Part shown: one piece after another, positions 43,578-55,860 of the stretch
Numbering within the stretch: the first letter of the stretch is position 1
How the letters are laid out: each line of letters starts with the position of its first letter
Assembly (NCBI GenBank): GCA_013399875.1
Contig: VXAZ01007517.1
Coordinates: 62,001 to 126,000 of the forward strand
Source: Gymnorhina tibicen
Lineage: Eukaryota > Chordata > Aves > Passeriformes > Artamidae
Length of the DNA stretch: 64,000 nt
Reading direction: 5' to 3'
Notes under the pieces: generated by a model
Told to the model about the DNA's origin: nothing
What the model saw: the letters and a program-made list of their open reading frames with translations, nothing else
Databases searched by the model: none
Position numbers and translations under genes: made by a program

Positions 43578-46178
43578 GTGAGTTATTAGCACTTGTACTG
43601 TCAGTGCTTGATCCTCCTAGGATGTGGCAGTCGAGATCTCTGTGAGCACCCAAGTGAAGGGGGGTGGAGGGAGGAATCCAAACACGCACCCCTGCCCCAG
43701 AATATGAGAGCTGGGAGAAGAGAAAGGGCCTAATCTATTAATCTTGTATTCCTTGAGATACTAACAATTGGTAGAAAATGAGCTGTAGGAGACTTGAAAG
43801 GGAGCAGAAGCAGAGGTAGGCTCCATGTGACTGCTAACGAGAGATGTTGTGTGAAGAATGTTATGAAACTGGAGCGATTCTTTACTCATGGGGAAGAGAG
43901 ATCTTAACAAGGCCTTTGTGAGCAGGTAGGAGATAACGTTTGAGGGTGTGTAAACCCCAGCCTACCAATATGTATGAAGTGCAAACTTCATCTGTCGTCA
44001 GATGTGCATATTCCCATGGGCCGTAATTTTTTGTAAATGATAAAGGGGATTTAGGGTAGGGGAAAAAGTGTATAAAAATGATTACTAAACTGCATGAGAG
44101 AGACTTTTGGTGTTCAGTGCTGAAGTTGAGGGGATGCTAGTGAGAAAAGAGCAAGCTATTGAAAGCTGAAGCATGGTATCCTTCTGCTTCTTTCCAGCCA
44201 CAGGCTTATATTTTAGATTAAACTCTGCAGAAATTAAGACCCTGAAATCAGTGCCAAATGTTGTAGAGACTGAAGGTGTGAGTGCCAAATAAATCAAATA
44301 AAAGTGTTTGTGGAAAAAGACTCAGATAACCACCCAAGGAACCAGTGTACTGAAAGCAGATTTCCCTTGTCGCCCTCACCACAAACAGACAGGCTCTTTT
44401 GCCTTGGGGAGAAGCAGATAACTGACAAAGTATTGCTGAATAGCAGATTGGTCTGTCCCTTCCTTATTCCACTGAAAAGGATGAGTAATTACAAACTGAA
44501 CTGCTGTTACTATGAAAATTGGCTATGCAGGTTCGGCATCCTCCTTAGACCAGTGTCCTGATGACACTGTTAACAGGTCTCTAAACTGGCCAAGGATAAT
44601 ATTTGTTTGTTTGTTTTGCAGGTCCCCTGACTGACCAGTCTCACACCTGGAGAATCTCAGGACAACCCACTAATTCCTCAGTACTGGCAGCACCAGTGGA
44701 TTTCAGTGAACAGCCACTTCCTGGGATTGAGAGCCGAACTGAAAAGGAAGTAATATCTCCTTCTGCAACCAGTAATCTAGTGACAGAGGAACCAGTTGTA
44801 GCTATGAAGGATGAAGTATCCATCCTGGGCTCACCTGATGGGAAACCAACAAGCCATGTGGTCACAACAACAGTGAGAAGCCCCACTGCTCACTTTCCTT
44901 CTGTGGTTCATGTAACTCCTTCAGAAGCCTCAGCTGTGGTCCATGAGCTCGAACCTAAAATCCCCAGCTCTGATGTGCCAGACACCAAGGGCGTGCCCGA
45001 GCCCCACTCTACTGTCCATCCTGAGGGAGACATCGCTGCCACCCCCACGGCGACAGCTCCAAAGGACGTTGTTCCTACACATGAGGAGGTTTCTGAAGAT
45101 GGCTCTGGAGACCCGGTGAGGACTAATAGTTCTGACACCCTTTCCAGGGAGATGGCTTTAGTAGCATGTAGTAAGTTGGTTTGGTGGGAGAGGGTGTTAA
45201 TTTGTCAAAAACAGTGATTGGTTTAATAGGTTATGTTGGTGGGGCTTTTAGATGAGAAAAAAAAAAAATTGAGGGAAAGTCTCCAGTAACAGATGTGGTG
45301 AGAAACATGAATAACCTGCCTTCTATGTCCCAACAGGGAGACTTCATCTTGACTAAAGACGAGGATTTGGTCCCCACCCAGAACTCAGAAGTACTGGCTG
45401 ACTCTGAGAGGAATGCCAAAGCAGCAGGAGCCTCAGGAATTATGGACAGAAAAGAAGTTCTTGGAGGTACCAGATATTCTGGATTTCTAGGTGGTAAAAG
45501 CAGATTCCTGTAGGAGTCTCCAGGCAACAGAAGCTGCAGTTCTGCAAATACATCTCTGAACATGGAAGCCAACCTTTTGTGTTAGACCTCTGAAATTAGG
45601 GTGATGATTCTCTGTTGTCAGAACTCTAACAGGGCAAATATTAGTCTGCTAATAGCAGCTAGCAGTGACTGCTTTATCTGCAACTTTGTTTAAACCTATT
45701 CCTTCACTCCTCTGAAAAATTACAGTAACATTTCTCTGTTGCTGCCTCAGTCAAATTATCGGGGTTGAACACCACAGCCTTGTGTGCTTTGCAGCATGGC
45801 CCAGTGGGAGATCCATGTCCTTAGGAATGGCTGGTGTATTTGAGCAGGTGCTTGGTAATGGCAGGGGGACTGGCTTGGAAGGGGGCAGAAGGACAAATTA
45901 ATTTAAGTCATTAAGTCAGGGACAGGTAAGAAACAGTCTGGAACTTAAAATCATAGTAGCACTATCTGGTATGGCGTCTAGAGTAATCTGTGTCCTTTTC
46001 TCCCCATCCAGGTGTTATTGCTGGAGGACTTGTAGGCTTGGTGTTTGCAGTGTTTCTAGTTGTATTTATGCTGTACAGAATGAAGAAGAAAGATGAAGGC
46101 AGCTATTCACTGGATGAACCAAAACAGTCAAATGGAGGATACCAAAAACCACACAAACAAGAGGAATTCTATGCATAA
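43496..46178 (+). CDS. SDC1: SDC1, syndecan-1 (exons 2-5; signal-peptide exon not seen)
   Basis: Single-pass cell-surface heparan-sulfate proteoglycan that binds growth factors and matrix ligands and signals through a short cytoplasmic tail (family knowledge). Exons 43496-43577, 44622-45115, 45337-45466 and 46012-46178 join in frame to 290 residues plus TAA; with a signal peptide of about 22 residues this would be close to the 310 residues of human. In order: an N-terminal cluster of Ser-Gly glycosaminoglycan sites in acidic context, a Thr/Ser/Pro-rich spacer, a juxtamembrane DGSGD site, the conserved DRKEVLGG stem, a transmembrane helix with a GGLVG motif, [12 protein letters not shown] (C1), a variable V region and C-terminal EFYA, the PDZ-binding C2 motif. 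The tail distinguishes syndecan-1 from syndecans 2-4. Exon 1 is probably in the gap at 22043-22871. Confidence 0.95.
44622..45115 (+). CDS. SDC1: SDC1 exon 3: ectodomain spacer and juxtamembrane GAG site
   Basis: Acceptor TTTGTTTTGCAG ends at 44621 and donor GTGAGG follows 45115. It encodes [10 protein letters not shown], then about 150 Pro/Ser/Thr/Val-rich residues with an Asn-Ser-Ser sequon (PTNSSV), ending VSEDGSGDP. This part of syndecan-1 evolves fast, so identity rests on position, composition, frame and the flanking exons. Confidence 0.92.
45337..45466 (+). CDS. SDC1: SDC1 exon 4: membrane-proximal stem
   Basis: Acceptor CTATGTCCCAACAG ends at 45336 and donor GTACCA follows 45466. It encodes [20 protein letters not shown] and continues to [11 protein letters not shown], the conserved stem before the membrane. 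The human counterpart has a second Ser-Gly site just after the first, which I do not see here. Confidence 0.92.
46012..46178 (+). CDS. SDC1: SDC1 exon 5: transmembrane and cytoplasmic domain
   Basis: Acceptor CTCCCCATCCAG ends at 46011. The exon encodes the helix beginning [13 protein letters not shown], then [12 protein letters not shown] (C1), a V segment with [16 protein letters not shown] and the C2 motif EFYA before TAA at 46176. The GxxxG-like GGLVG supports helix dimerisation. The V region seems one residue shorter than human (GGYQ against GGAYQ, from memory). Confidence 0.97.
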
Positions 46179-47605
46179 ACACTGATCTTCAGGACACTTC
46201 TTATTCCATCTTTCTTGGACTCTTCTCTCCCTGCACGTGGACCTCCTAGTGTGCTTTGCATTAAACTTAAGCCATATGATCATTGGGTTATTCGCCCTTA
46301 CCACTTTGCCATTGGAAATTTTATAACTACAAAGTAGATCTGGATTCATTGAATATTCCCTGCTTTCTTGCACAACTTTTTTTCTTTTTTTTTTTTTTTC
46401 TTTTTAACAGATTTGGGACTGCAAGTTCCTAAACTCACTTTGGTTTATCTAAAGACTGCTGGGACAGGCGGTGGGGAGAAGATAAGGGAGCACTGTATGT
46501 ATAAAACTCTTGATATTTAGGGAAAGGGCTAGTGAGAATAACCAATTAGCAGTGCTCAAATTCTGTTTAGCAGGGATCCTTCCTATTTGACTCATAGATG
46601 TGTTTTGAGTGTAACAAGTGGCTGCGCTGGGCAGACATTTGGCACACTGCAATCCTCTAGCTCTTTCTGACAGCTGTATTTGGAGCACTTAATGCTTATG
46701 AAACAACAAGCTGAACTTGATCTCTACCAAAAGGAGGTGTGAGGGACAGGGTAAACAAATGACTGTCACGTGGTTTAAAATAACTTATATTTTGGAAGCA
46801 TTATCCCATACTCAGAACCAGCTCCTAAGCAGTTGGTACATACACAGCAAAAACCAAACCCCAAGAACCCCGAAACTGAGCGGAGAGTTAGTTTTACCCA
46901 TAGTGTTGGACTGTCCCACTACCGTCTCTCTCTCTCAAGGCTTAGGTAAGAAGTAGGTTTTTCCAAGCAGCCTCATCTCAGACATTCCCTTTCCTAGGTG
47001 CTGAGTCGAGGCTGGGCTGTCCTGCTGTCGATGATCTCAGCCCGTGCTGCCGTGCAGGACCAGGTGACCGGGGGCGTGTTGTAGCACCTCCGCTCACCGT
47101 GGTTGTCTCGGAACGTGGCCTGCCCTCTGTGCCCTGCCGTGGCACACAGGGGTGGGCGGTGGGAAGCAGCACGTCATGACTGCAGCTAAGGAGCAGAGAA
47201 GCATCTGAAATGAGCCTGGGGAAGGCTGAGTGTAGGTAGCCTTAAACAGATACAGAAGTTGGTGTGCTTGACTCTCGCTATCCCGGGGCGGCTCCTCAGA
47301 AGCTGTTCCTGCACTTTGGAGAGAAGCCAGCCCAGGGATGTCAGACTAGCAAGGGCCGAAAAGCACCTCCTGAGCAAAGTCTGGATGCCTGAAGCTGTGT
47401 GTGGTCAGTGTGCTGTCAGATGTCAGGCACTGGGGCCTCACTGGGGCTCTGGAGTTCTCCAGAGTATCTCAAACTGAGCGAATGCAAGTGTGGTGTTCTG
47501 TGCAAGCATTACTTCTGCTCTGCCTTTGGGTAGCTTCTTGCCATTTCAGTTCCTTGTCACTCAGTGCAGAAGGTATGGGGTGGGTGGAGGAGTGTTTACA
47601 ACTGA

Positions 47606-47613
47606 TGTAAATA
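47606..47613 (+). promoter_or_regulatory. Pumilio response element (TGTAAATA) in the SDC1 3' UTR
   Basis: Exact UGUANAUA match about 1.4 kb after the SDC1 stop, so SDC1 mRNA is a candidate target of PUM2 or PUM1. A single site can occur by chance in AT-rich sequence. Confidence 0.5.
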
Positions 47614-48286
47614 TTTGTACTGTTGAGCCAGAGGGAATGATCAGTATGTTGGAGAATATTGCAACAGTTGGTACAAATGTTGCACGTAAACAGTCAAACT
47701 TAAAAACCTGTGTAATTTAAATGAAGTATAAAACACTCCTGAGCTGCCATGCAGCTAAAATTGGTGCCTTCTCTGCAAACAAAAGAAAAAAGCCCCAAAA
47801 TGTCTTGATTCCAAACTCTTCTTTATGCACATGGAGAACTTGTGCATATGTGTTGCTGGCTGTTTTTTTTTAAGTAAAGCTGCAACAACCATTATGGTTT
47901 TTTGTTAGGGTTGTTTTGTTTTCAGTTGTTTTTTTTGTTTTGTTTTGTTTTTTTAAATTGAATGAATTTTTATAGGTTAATGCAATGACCAGATGGTGTT
48001 AATTTCAGCTGTAATTCTTTGCTTTGTATAGGAATGTAGAAATGTTTGATAGGTCTATCTATGAAAAGGTTCTTGTAAAGCACAGGAAGATAAAGTAGTA
48101 AAATTCAGTTGTACCTCACAACCTTGTTAGGTGGAAAGGAAAAAAACTGTATATTTTGGTAGTCTTAACTGACAGTTTGTGAAACAAACATGACATTCTG
48201 TGTTATTTAAGTGGTACAAATGAAATATGAGTTCTGACAGAAGATGCAACATTGGGTTATCTGTATGCCATGTAAAGGTATACTGC

Positions 48287-48292
48287 AATAAA
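48287..48292 (+). promoter_or_regulatory. Poly(A) signal AATAAA of SDC1
   Basis: Canonical hexamer in CTGCAATAAATGGC with a TGTGTCTGATCTGTG element 15-35 bases downstream. This is the best-supported 3' end of SDC1. Confidence 0.75.
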
Positions 48293-50329
48293 TGGCATTT
48301 TGGCAAGAATGTGTCTGATCTGTGAACATTGATGTGTATAATACTTCAAAAAGTAGATGTTGTTTTTAAGACCGCCTAGGTCTTTAGGGAATTTGGGTTA
48401 CAGAATTGTGAAGTTCGGGGCTAAAGACCCAGAGATTGAGTTCAGCATTTGAAGGGTAAGAGTGTGGCCTGCTTCCCTGTCACCTGGCCTTGGGTGTCCT
48501 GGTCGCAGTGAGCTGCTTTTGCTGGAGGCACTGGTGTGGGTACAAATGGGCTCTGGTGGAGACTGGAATAAAATGGCTTTGTTAGAGCCCTGCAACATTT
48601 CATGCTGGTTCTGATTTTGGGACCTCTCCTTGTACAGCATATTGCCATCCCTAAAATGGTGATAAAAAGTTGTCAGTCTTCCACAGGGCTTCCTCTTGCT
48701 CCCCGTCTTGTGCCCTCAGGAGTTTGAGAGCAGAGAGGACTGTAGGAGGGCAGCTCCAAGCCTTTCTATTAAAACCTGCTTTTCAAGACAAATTGGAGAC
48801 TGTACCCCCAAGGAGGGAGAGCAGAGCAGGCCTGTCCTTGGTATTCTGCTGTGCAACATCAATTACTCTGCGGCACTATGGCTTGTGTGGGAGGAGATGG
48901 AGCACACAGAAGTAGAGGAAAATGCCCTTCACAAAACAGGGAAATCAGGAGCTGCTGTCTCTCTGGGTGGGTCTTGCCTCAGCTTTACAATTATTTTCTT
49001 TCGAAAGTTTCTTTTGAACTGCAAGAAACTTATTTTTTGTTCTGTGAATTAGCCACTATATTTTGAGTTTATAAACTCCTCTTGCTTACATTGGAACCAT
49101 GGGGACTATGTTTTCCAAAAAAAAAAACCATTTGGAGGAATCTTGGTAACCAGAAAGTTCTGAGATCAGGCAAAAGGATTGAAGGATTGAGTTTAGAAGA
49201 CTTGCTTCCATAGCTAAACACACCTGAAAAGTGCGTTTTAATTTCATGCCCACTTTGCCAGCCCCTTAAACCGGGTAAAAGACTTGTGTAACATCAGAGT
49301 TGGCTGGTTTGCTTTGCAGTGCTTAACCAGCTATGACTTCCCTTCCCTAGGGGCTACCAAGACTTTTGCTTCCCCTTTTAGAGTCAGTGATCATGTGTGA
49401 AGTTAAGGCAGCAGGGAGGGAGTAAAATGAAGTGCTAAAGGAAATGGGAAATTCCTGTGTGAAAATCCTTGTAAGTGCAACACTTGTCTGATCCTCAGTG
49501 CCCACTTGAGAGAAAATTTTGTTGTACCAAGAGAGAATTATCTACAGAAGGGCTGCTCTGCCTCTGTACTTTGGCACAGGTTGGCCTGGGTTTTCCTGAG
49601 TCACATTTCTGTTCACTGTGCTTCCTGACTTTCTTCTTCATCCATACTGGTGCAATTATCACATTTGCTCTTGTTCACAAGTGACATGCAAAGAATGTGG
49701 CTGGCAGGAAAATCTGACCCCTGCTTTGTTCTGGAAAAATGAGCTGGAGGGTGTAAATGCACTGAATGTCAAAGAAGGCAAACGATGAGAGAAGGAGGAC
49801 TTTTCACAATTCTCACTTTGTCAGGTTGTATTAGAGCCTATAAAGGAAGCTAAAGCAAATCTAAAAGGCTGTATAATCTTGTAATTGAAATAGAGAACAG
49901 GAAAAAAAGAGGGCCACTCTACAGGGGTGCTGAGAAGAAAAACTATGTCAGGCATTTCATAAATGCCTTATCTGAGTCTTCATCAGGACTAGCATGTATG
50001 TTGATGAAATGAGTAGTGGAATAAAGGTGCCGGGTGAAATTCGCTCCATTTGAGATAGCTGCAAAACGAAAAAAAACCAAAACCCAACCTTTTAAATATG
50101 CAAGAGGTGAGGTAGAGACTCAAAACCAAATAGTTACTTAGCATTCTGGGGTGGTGTTTAGCTCATAAAACTGGAAGCCTGATGGACAGAATTTTTAATA
50201 AGTTTGTCAAGTTAAGAGGACAACAATTTTACTGCAGAAAATGAAGTGCAGTGTCTTCAGTAAGGAAAGAGGAGAGGAAAAGGTGCAGCCTCAGCAGTAT
50301 GCAGGGTCTTACAAAAGGATCCAATGGTT

Positions 50330-51330
50330 AGAGAAATTAAAAGGTGGGATGATGATATACAGGACAAAATACAAAATAGATTCACCAAAAGTAGATTGTG
50401 CCTGACTAATCAGATATCTTGCTTTTTGATAGCAGGGGTTTTTTTCAGTCAAAGGCAATCTTTTGTAATTGAACTTTGCTAAAGCAAGTTATCAGTGCCA
50501 CACAGAAAATGAATAATCAAAAGGAGGAAGCTAGGGATTAGTGGAAGAACTGTAAAGTGGTGAGGAGTGAGCCAAGGAGCAGCAGGCTCTGCAAGGCAGA
50601 GAGTTAGTAGGGAGAAGAGACCTCATTTTGGGAACATCTTTCTAAATACTGTGGAAGGAAATACACAGAATTACATTTGCTGTTGGGAATTTGGGCACCC
50701 TTGACAGTTTAGAGTATGAAGGATATGTTAATACTCTGACAAGTAACATTTAGAGTCAACTTCAATGGGACAAGGTCAAGCTTGACAGGAATAACAAAAG
50801 GAATTTCTGTTCTAACCTGGGAATAAGAGGGGAAGAAAGGCTTAGGTGAATTAGTCAATTTTAGAATAATTATGTATGATGTAGCTGTAAGAAAGGAAAA
50901 AATAAGTCAATACAGCATGTAGTAGCCAGCAAATATTTCCAGCAAGTAGAGGGGATTGTTGGCATCATGGGTATCGTTAGACAGAGAACTGGTGTTTTGC
51001 TTACCATCACTTACACGATCTAGGGTTAACTCATGCTGGGAAGGAACAGAGGAAAAACATTAAAATTATGTGGGAGAACAGAGTCTCTTCCCACAGTAAA
51101 CTAATGGCATTTGGTTTGTCCACCTCAGGAAAACACAGACTGACGGGTCACTCAGTTGCTGTCTGCATGCTTGTCGTGGTACGGGACAGTACCAAGGACG
51201 GGGATGACCAATTTAGGCAACAAGAATATGGGAACAAGAAAAAAAAATAAATTGGACAGTATGAACATTAAGAAAACTAAAAACTTTGAGAATCATTCCA
51301 GTAATGGTAGGGAGAAAAGATCAAAATGTA
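50330..51330 (+). mobile_element. Very degraded CR1/L3-like LINE fragment (tentative)
   Basis: At about 50376-50425 the + strand translates RFTKSRLCLTNQIS, resembling the reverse-transcriptase stretch HxFxxGKSCLTNLI of CR1-type LINEs. Around 51115-51165 the text resembles the part of such elements nearer the 3' end. No continuous frame remains. Boundaries are only indicative. Confidence 0.35.
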
Positions 51331-51569
51331 CTGAAAACAAAGCTGGATGTTCAGGAAGATCACAGTATAAAATGTTCCTGAGCTAGTGGGATGTCCAGCC
51401 AATAGTCTATGCAAATAACACAGACACCACTTAAAAACCCTTCCTCTTTCTTACCCTGTTTTGGTTTTTTTTTTATTTACTCTATTAATCTCCTCCTTTA
51501 GCATAGAAAAGCAGATGGGCAGCCTTCTAGAGCATTCTTTGAGATGATAACAAAAGGTGATTTGTACTC

Positions 51570-51601
51570 TGTGCACGTGCACGTGTGTGTATGTACATGT
51601 G
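51570..51601. repeat. Alternating purine-pyrimidine tract (GT/AC/GC-rich, possible Z-DNA)
   Basis: Thirty-two bases alternate strictly between pyrimidine and purine, including GTGCACGTGCACGTG and TGTGTATGTACATG. Such tracts favour left-handed DNA and are often length-variable. Confidence 0.7.
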
Positions 51602-54600
51602 ACCATGTGTATGCATCTGCATGGACGCACAACTATGTGCTGGTGCGAACAGGAACTAGGGAAGGGCAATCACTAAATCACTAAATTTTAAAAAGTCAGA
51701 AAATATTAAGTGCTTTTAAAAGTAGAAAATCCTACTTCAAAATGGCATAGAGCAAAGGATAAATAGGTGTGATTTAAAAATAAAGATTAGGATGTGGATA
51801 GATCCTAGATCCCAGAGTGCAGCTGTTCCAGTTTAACCAAAGCCATGTGACTTTGTTGTATGAAAATGTCCTCAGCATGAACCCCTGCTTGTCTGAGCCA
51901 ACCATCAAAGCATTCCTGGCCCCTGAAAACCTGTGTGGGAGAGTGGTATACTTAATATGTGCCACCAGGCCAGGGGTCCCCAAACTGTGGTACCCCTCTG
52001 ATGTGCAATGCATTCAAAAACAGCATGCAGAGAAAAGCAATCACAAACCCCCAAGCCCCAAAAAATCCACCACCAAAACCCATCTCACCTGCCTTACCTC
52101 TGGAAGTCATAGGCAGGAGCCAGCTGGATTCCTCCTGTACACAGAGCTGGGGCTGCTGCAGGTGGTTGAGATGAGGGCAGGGACACTGAGGAAAGGAGTG
52201 GGGCCTGGAAGAAACTTAAGCTGATGCTTATGCTGAGTGCATTTCTCCCTCTAAACAATGCCTGGGAACCCATGCCTTAGGAGACTGGACAGCTGTTTCC
52301 TTCATGTGGCAAACCAGGTTGTGTCTCTTTCTGAAAGGAGAGGGTTTGAGTGCCAGGGGAAACTCCACAGGAGCTGAGAAATGCAGGTTCTGAATGAGAT
52401 ACCTCTCTTTTCTGGCACCTGACTCCCATCAGATTTGGAAGTAGAATATGCTGAGAGCAAGGGGCTGCTCCTCTGCAGATGCTCCCTAAGCATGAGCACT
52501 CTTGCTCTTAAACCTGCTGCTGTGCTCAGGTGATGTGCTGGGTGCCAGTGTGTGACCACGAGGAATCACATAGTTTTTCTAACAGACACACACAGGCTGC
52601 CTTACACAAAATCTTAGCTGAGAAAAGCTTGAAAGTGTTGAAACTTGGGATGTCTGTGCAGAACAAAATCAAACCAATTGGAAATAATTTCAAAAGACCA
52701 TAAAAGATCGTTGTTGTATTTTAACAACTCCCCCAGATTAGAACCCCTCAAAATAAAGCAGAAATTGCCTAAAGAGTTGGCATGTATCCAAACAAGGGGG
52801 CATATGGCCCATCTAATTGCTTATCTGTCCATACCTGGAGAAGATCTGAAAAGCTGACTTTGCTGGCAATCAAAAATCATCTCAGTCATGGTCAGAGGTT
52901 TTCAAAGCCCACCTCTGAATGGACACCAGGGCCTGGCCAGCCCTTCAGGGACTGTCACATAGAGTGAGTAGGACTGTACATGCAGCTACATGCAGCACAC
53001 AGCCCTGCTGATATCATTTTTCGTTCAGTACGTCCAGGCCTGAAGCTGCCTTTATAACTTGAAACAACAGTTGAATGTTCAGTCTTCATAACATGGAACA
53101 ATGGTTCAAGAACTTCCAGGAGTTTTATTGTTCTCAGGGTGGCACAGAGGAAAATATGGCTGTTTCAGAGCAATATTGCCTGCCTTTTATTCAGACTGAA
53201 AATGTGGCTTTATTATTATTATTGCTATTAGTGTATGACTGGAGGAAAAGACAGTTTGCATATCCTCTTGAAAGTGCTGGTTGAGTCTGCTCTTCCTGCT
53301 CAAACAGTGCTGTTAATGTTTGATAGCAGCCGCCTGGGAACACAAGCCTTTGAACTGTTTATTGTTCTCGGGAGGTGGTTTGTCTTTTTTGTTATGCATA
53401 TACATACACTGGACCTGGCTGCAAGTTTCTCAGGCATGACATAAATGATTAGAATCCTGCTCAGAAGTGTTGTCAGTTTTAAGTATTATTTTCAGATGTT
53501 ACCATCTCTACTTCCAACCCAAACCTGCCGTGCTCTCTCACCGCTCTGAGTGGTTGTGTGGTTACTGCACAGTGAGGATTAGTCACACATTAACCACAGC
53601 TGTAAAAACACGTCTATGGGAAAATCACAGCCAAACACTGAGGCCTTTGAGGCTGCTGCTCATTTCCAAAGAGGTGGGTTTCTGTTCCATTTTGGTCCAG
53701 CATTGTGCAACAGACTCTTCACTGGCATGTTCACTTTGCTGTTGAGGTGCATTGCAGCTTTTCCTCTGGCACTGCACTACCTTCTCCACTTGCGTGGACC
53801 ATGGTGGACAGAGGTCATACAGGCAGAGCTGAGTCAGCCAGTGTCTCTAAACCAGCAGGTCCTGGCAGGGGAAGGGGTACTCACACTGATCCAGTGTTTA
53901 GCCACATGATTCCAGTGCTACCTGAGGCAAAGCAGGTGATGTCAAAAGATGACTTAGGGTTAAAAACTTTAGGCCTGTGAACAGCAAGGACACCCTTGCT
54001 CATTGCCAAGATGACAGCTAAATGCTGTGGCAAGTTCTGTTGCTTTTTGCTCAACAGGAAATCCCCATTCATCACTGCTGTCCTTCTCCCAGTGTGTCCC
54101 ATTCTGCAGAGGTCTCAGCAAAGTATAGATCCTGCACTCAGTTTCTATGTCCTCTTCTCCAGATCTTCTCAGAGGTAGTAAAGCTGGAGAGCTTAGAGAA
54201 GAAGGAGAAAGAGGAAAGCAGCATACCCCCTAGGAACGTGTGACTTGTTAGGGACACTCTACATTGAGCTTTGGCCTCTGAATACTGCTGACATCACAGT
54301 ACACTAGTCAAGGCTTCCAGGAGAGCAACCCAGATCATCATCCACCAGCCATGGATTCTGTTATCCCTCCACTGCTGTTGGATTCCATGGAAAGAATGAC
54401 AAACCTTCTTAATGGGAATATTTGTTGAGGGGAACAAAGAAGGCAGTGCAAATGAGAAATACACAATTAGGAATGCTTTCTCCGAAGCTGCTTTGGGCAA
54501 ATGAAGAAAAGCAGTACTCATGGAGAACATGTAATTACCACGTCCTCCACCCCACCCTTGCCTTCTCAAGAGAAAATTTCCGTATTTACTGATTTGCTTC

Positions 54601-55860
54601 AGGCCTGTGTCACATGTCCCATTGCAAGTCAGCAACCAACAAAGTCTCTTTCACATAAATAATTGAGGTTCCTTTAGACTCCTCTTGAGTACATTAAGGA
54701 GAACTGGGCACTGGGAACAAGGAAGTCCAGCTTCCTGGTGTTGCTGAAAGTGATGTTCCTGTGTTTGGGAACTGAAGCTCGGAATCCTCAGCCAGCTTCT
54801 GTGGTTCCATTAGGCTTTCTGAAGTCGTGTCCTTGCCCTAACTCCTGCCTGGAAAGGGAATTTAGGCTGGGGTAGGAACTTACATAATACCATAATGTGA
54901 TAAGTTGTATTGTTCTGAGAAAGTGCGTGCAGTCTCTGCACTGAGCTCATTTCCCTCCTTACCAAGCACCACTGCCTCTAATGCCAGCTCCAGCTTGTTT
55001 TCCTGTTACCCCAGCAGCACGTTTCAGACCATCCCTCTCCTTCCCTACCTGCAGTAGCAGAAGGTTACCTGGGGCTCCTCACATTTGCTCTGCATGAGGC
55101 AGCATAAACTCCAATGTCACCTTGAGCATGGAGGCATTACTATTGATCTAGGAAATACCCTACAGAAAAAAGAGATCTGAAATTACTCCACACAGAGGGC
55201 TCCTACACTGATCCCCAGTTTCATAAATGGGAAAATAAATCCTGCACAACACAGTTCCTCTGGCCAGTTAGGGCACTTTACATGTTATTTCTGCACTGCC
55301 TCTTGAGAAGTTTGCTTGTCTTCTCATCAATCCTCCATCTCCTTTCCGTTGCATTCATCCATGTTAAATGAGGTATGAGCAATGAGAAACACCATGGTAC
55401 AATCTTCACATGGCACTGCAGGCATTTCCCCTCCAGAGGCAGTCACACAGCCTTCTGTGCTGTGGTTCTTCTTTAGGTACACAAGGACTGAAGGGGGACT
55501 GAAAAGTATGCTGTAGTTTCAGGAATGAGTGTTTAAACTTTTCCTGTCCCCCCGCCTTCCCTCACCCACTTTAGTATTAATGACGCTATTGGAGCCAAAT
55601 ATTCTCTTGTTTATTACAGAAAACAAATATATGTTTTCAGAAGTTCTTGCACTACATAGGACAGAAAGGCATCTGAAGGCTCGTCCCTACAGTCTGGAGA
55701 TGGTGGCAGAGCTGAGGGTCTCTAAATCAGACACCCCACTGCTGCCCTTGGACACCTGCAAGAGAAAGACCATGGTCACGTTCCTAGGGCTGGGCTGCTC
55801 TTTGCACTCCCAACTACCAGCATGGGGACAGGCTCCCCATGGGCAAGAGAAGCTGTTGTG

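Larger units (their letters stand above)
46179..48310 (+). other. SDC1: SDC1 3' untranslated region
   Basis: Follows the stop codon and ends beyond the AATAAA at 48287 with a GT-rich tract downstream. It is about 2.1 kb long. T-tracts occur at 46377-46405 and 47897-47956, and an exact Pumilio site at 47606. Open frames within it on both strands are uninformative. Confidence 0.8.
48315..55860. other. Intergenic region downstream of SDC1
   Basis: No conserved gene was recognised. It holds a degenerate LINE-like stretch around 50330-51330, an alternating purine-pyrimidine tract at 51570, and an uncertain DNA-transposon-like end at 51971. In human the next gene in this direction is LAPTM4A (from memory), not visible here. 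Confidence 0.5.

Noticed and set aside
45467..45513. Read-through of SDC1 exon 4 to a stop at 45513, giving a soluble ectodomain
   Set aside because: It would need intron retention. The GTACCA donor and the perfect in-frame join to exon 5 explain the sequence better.
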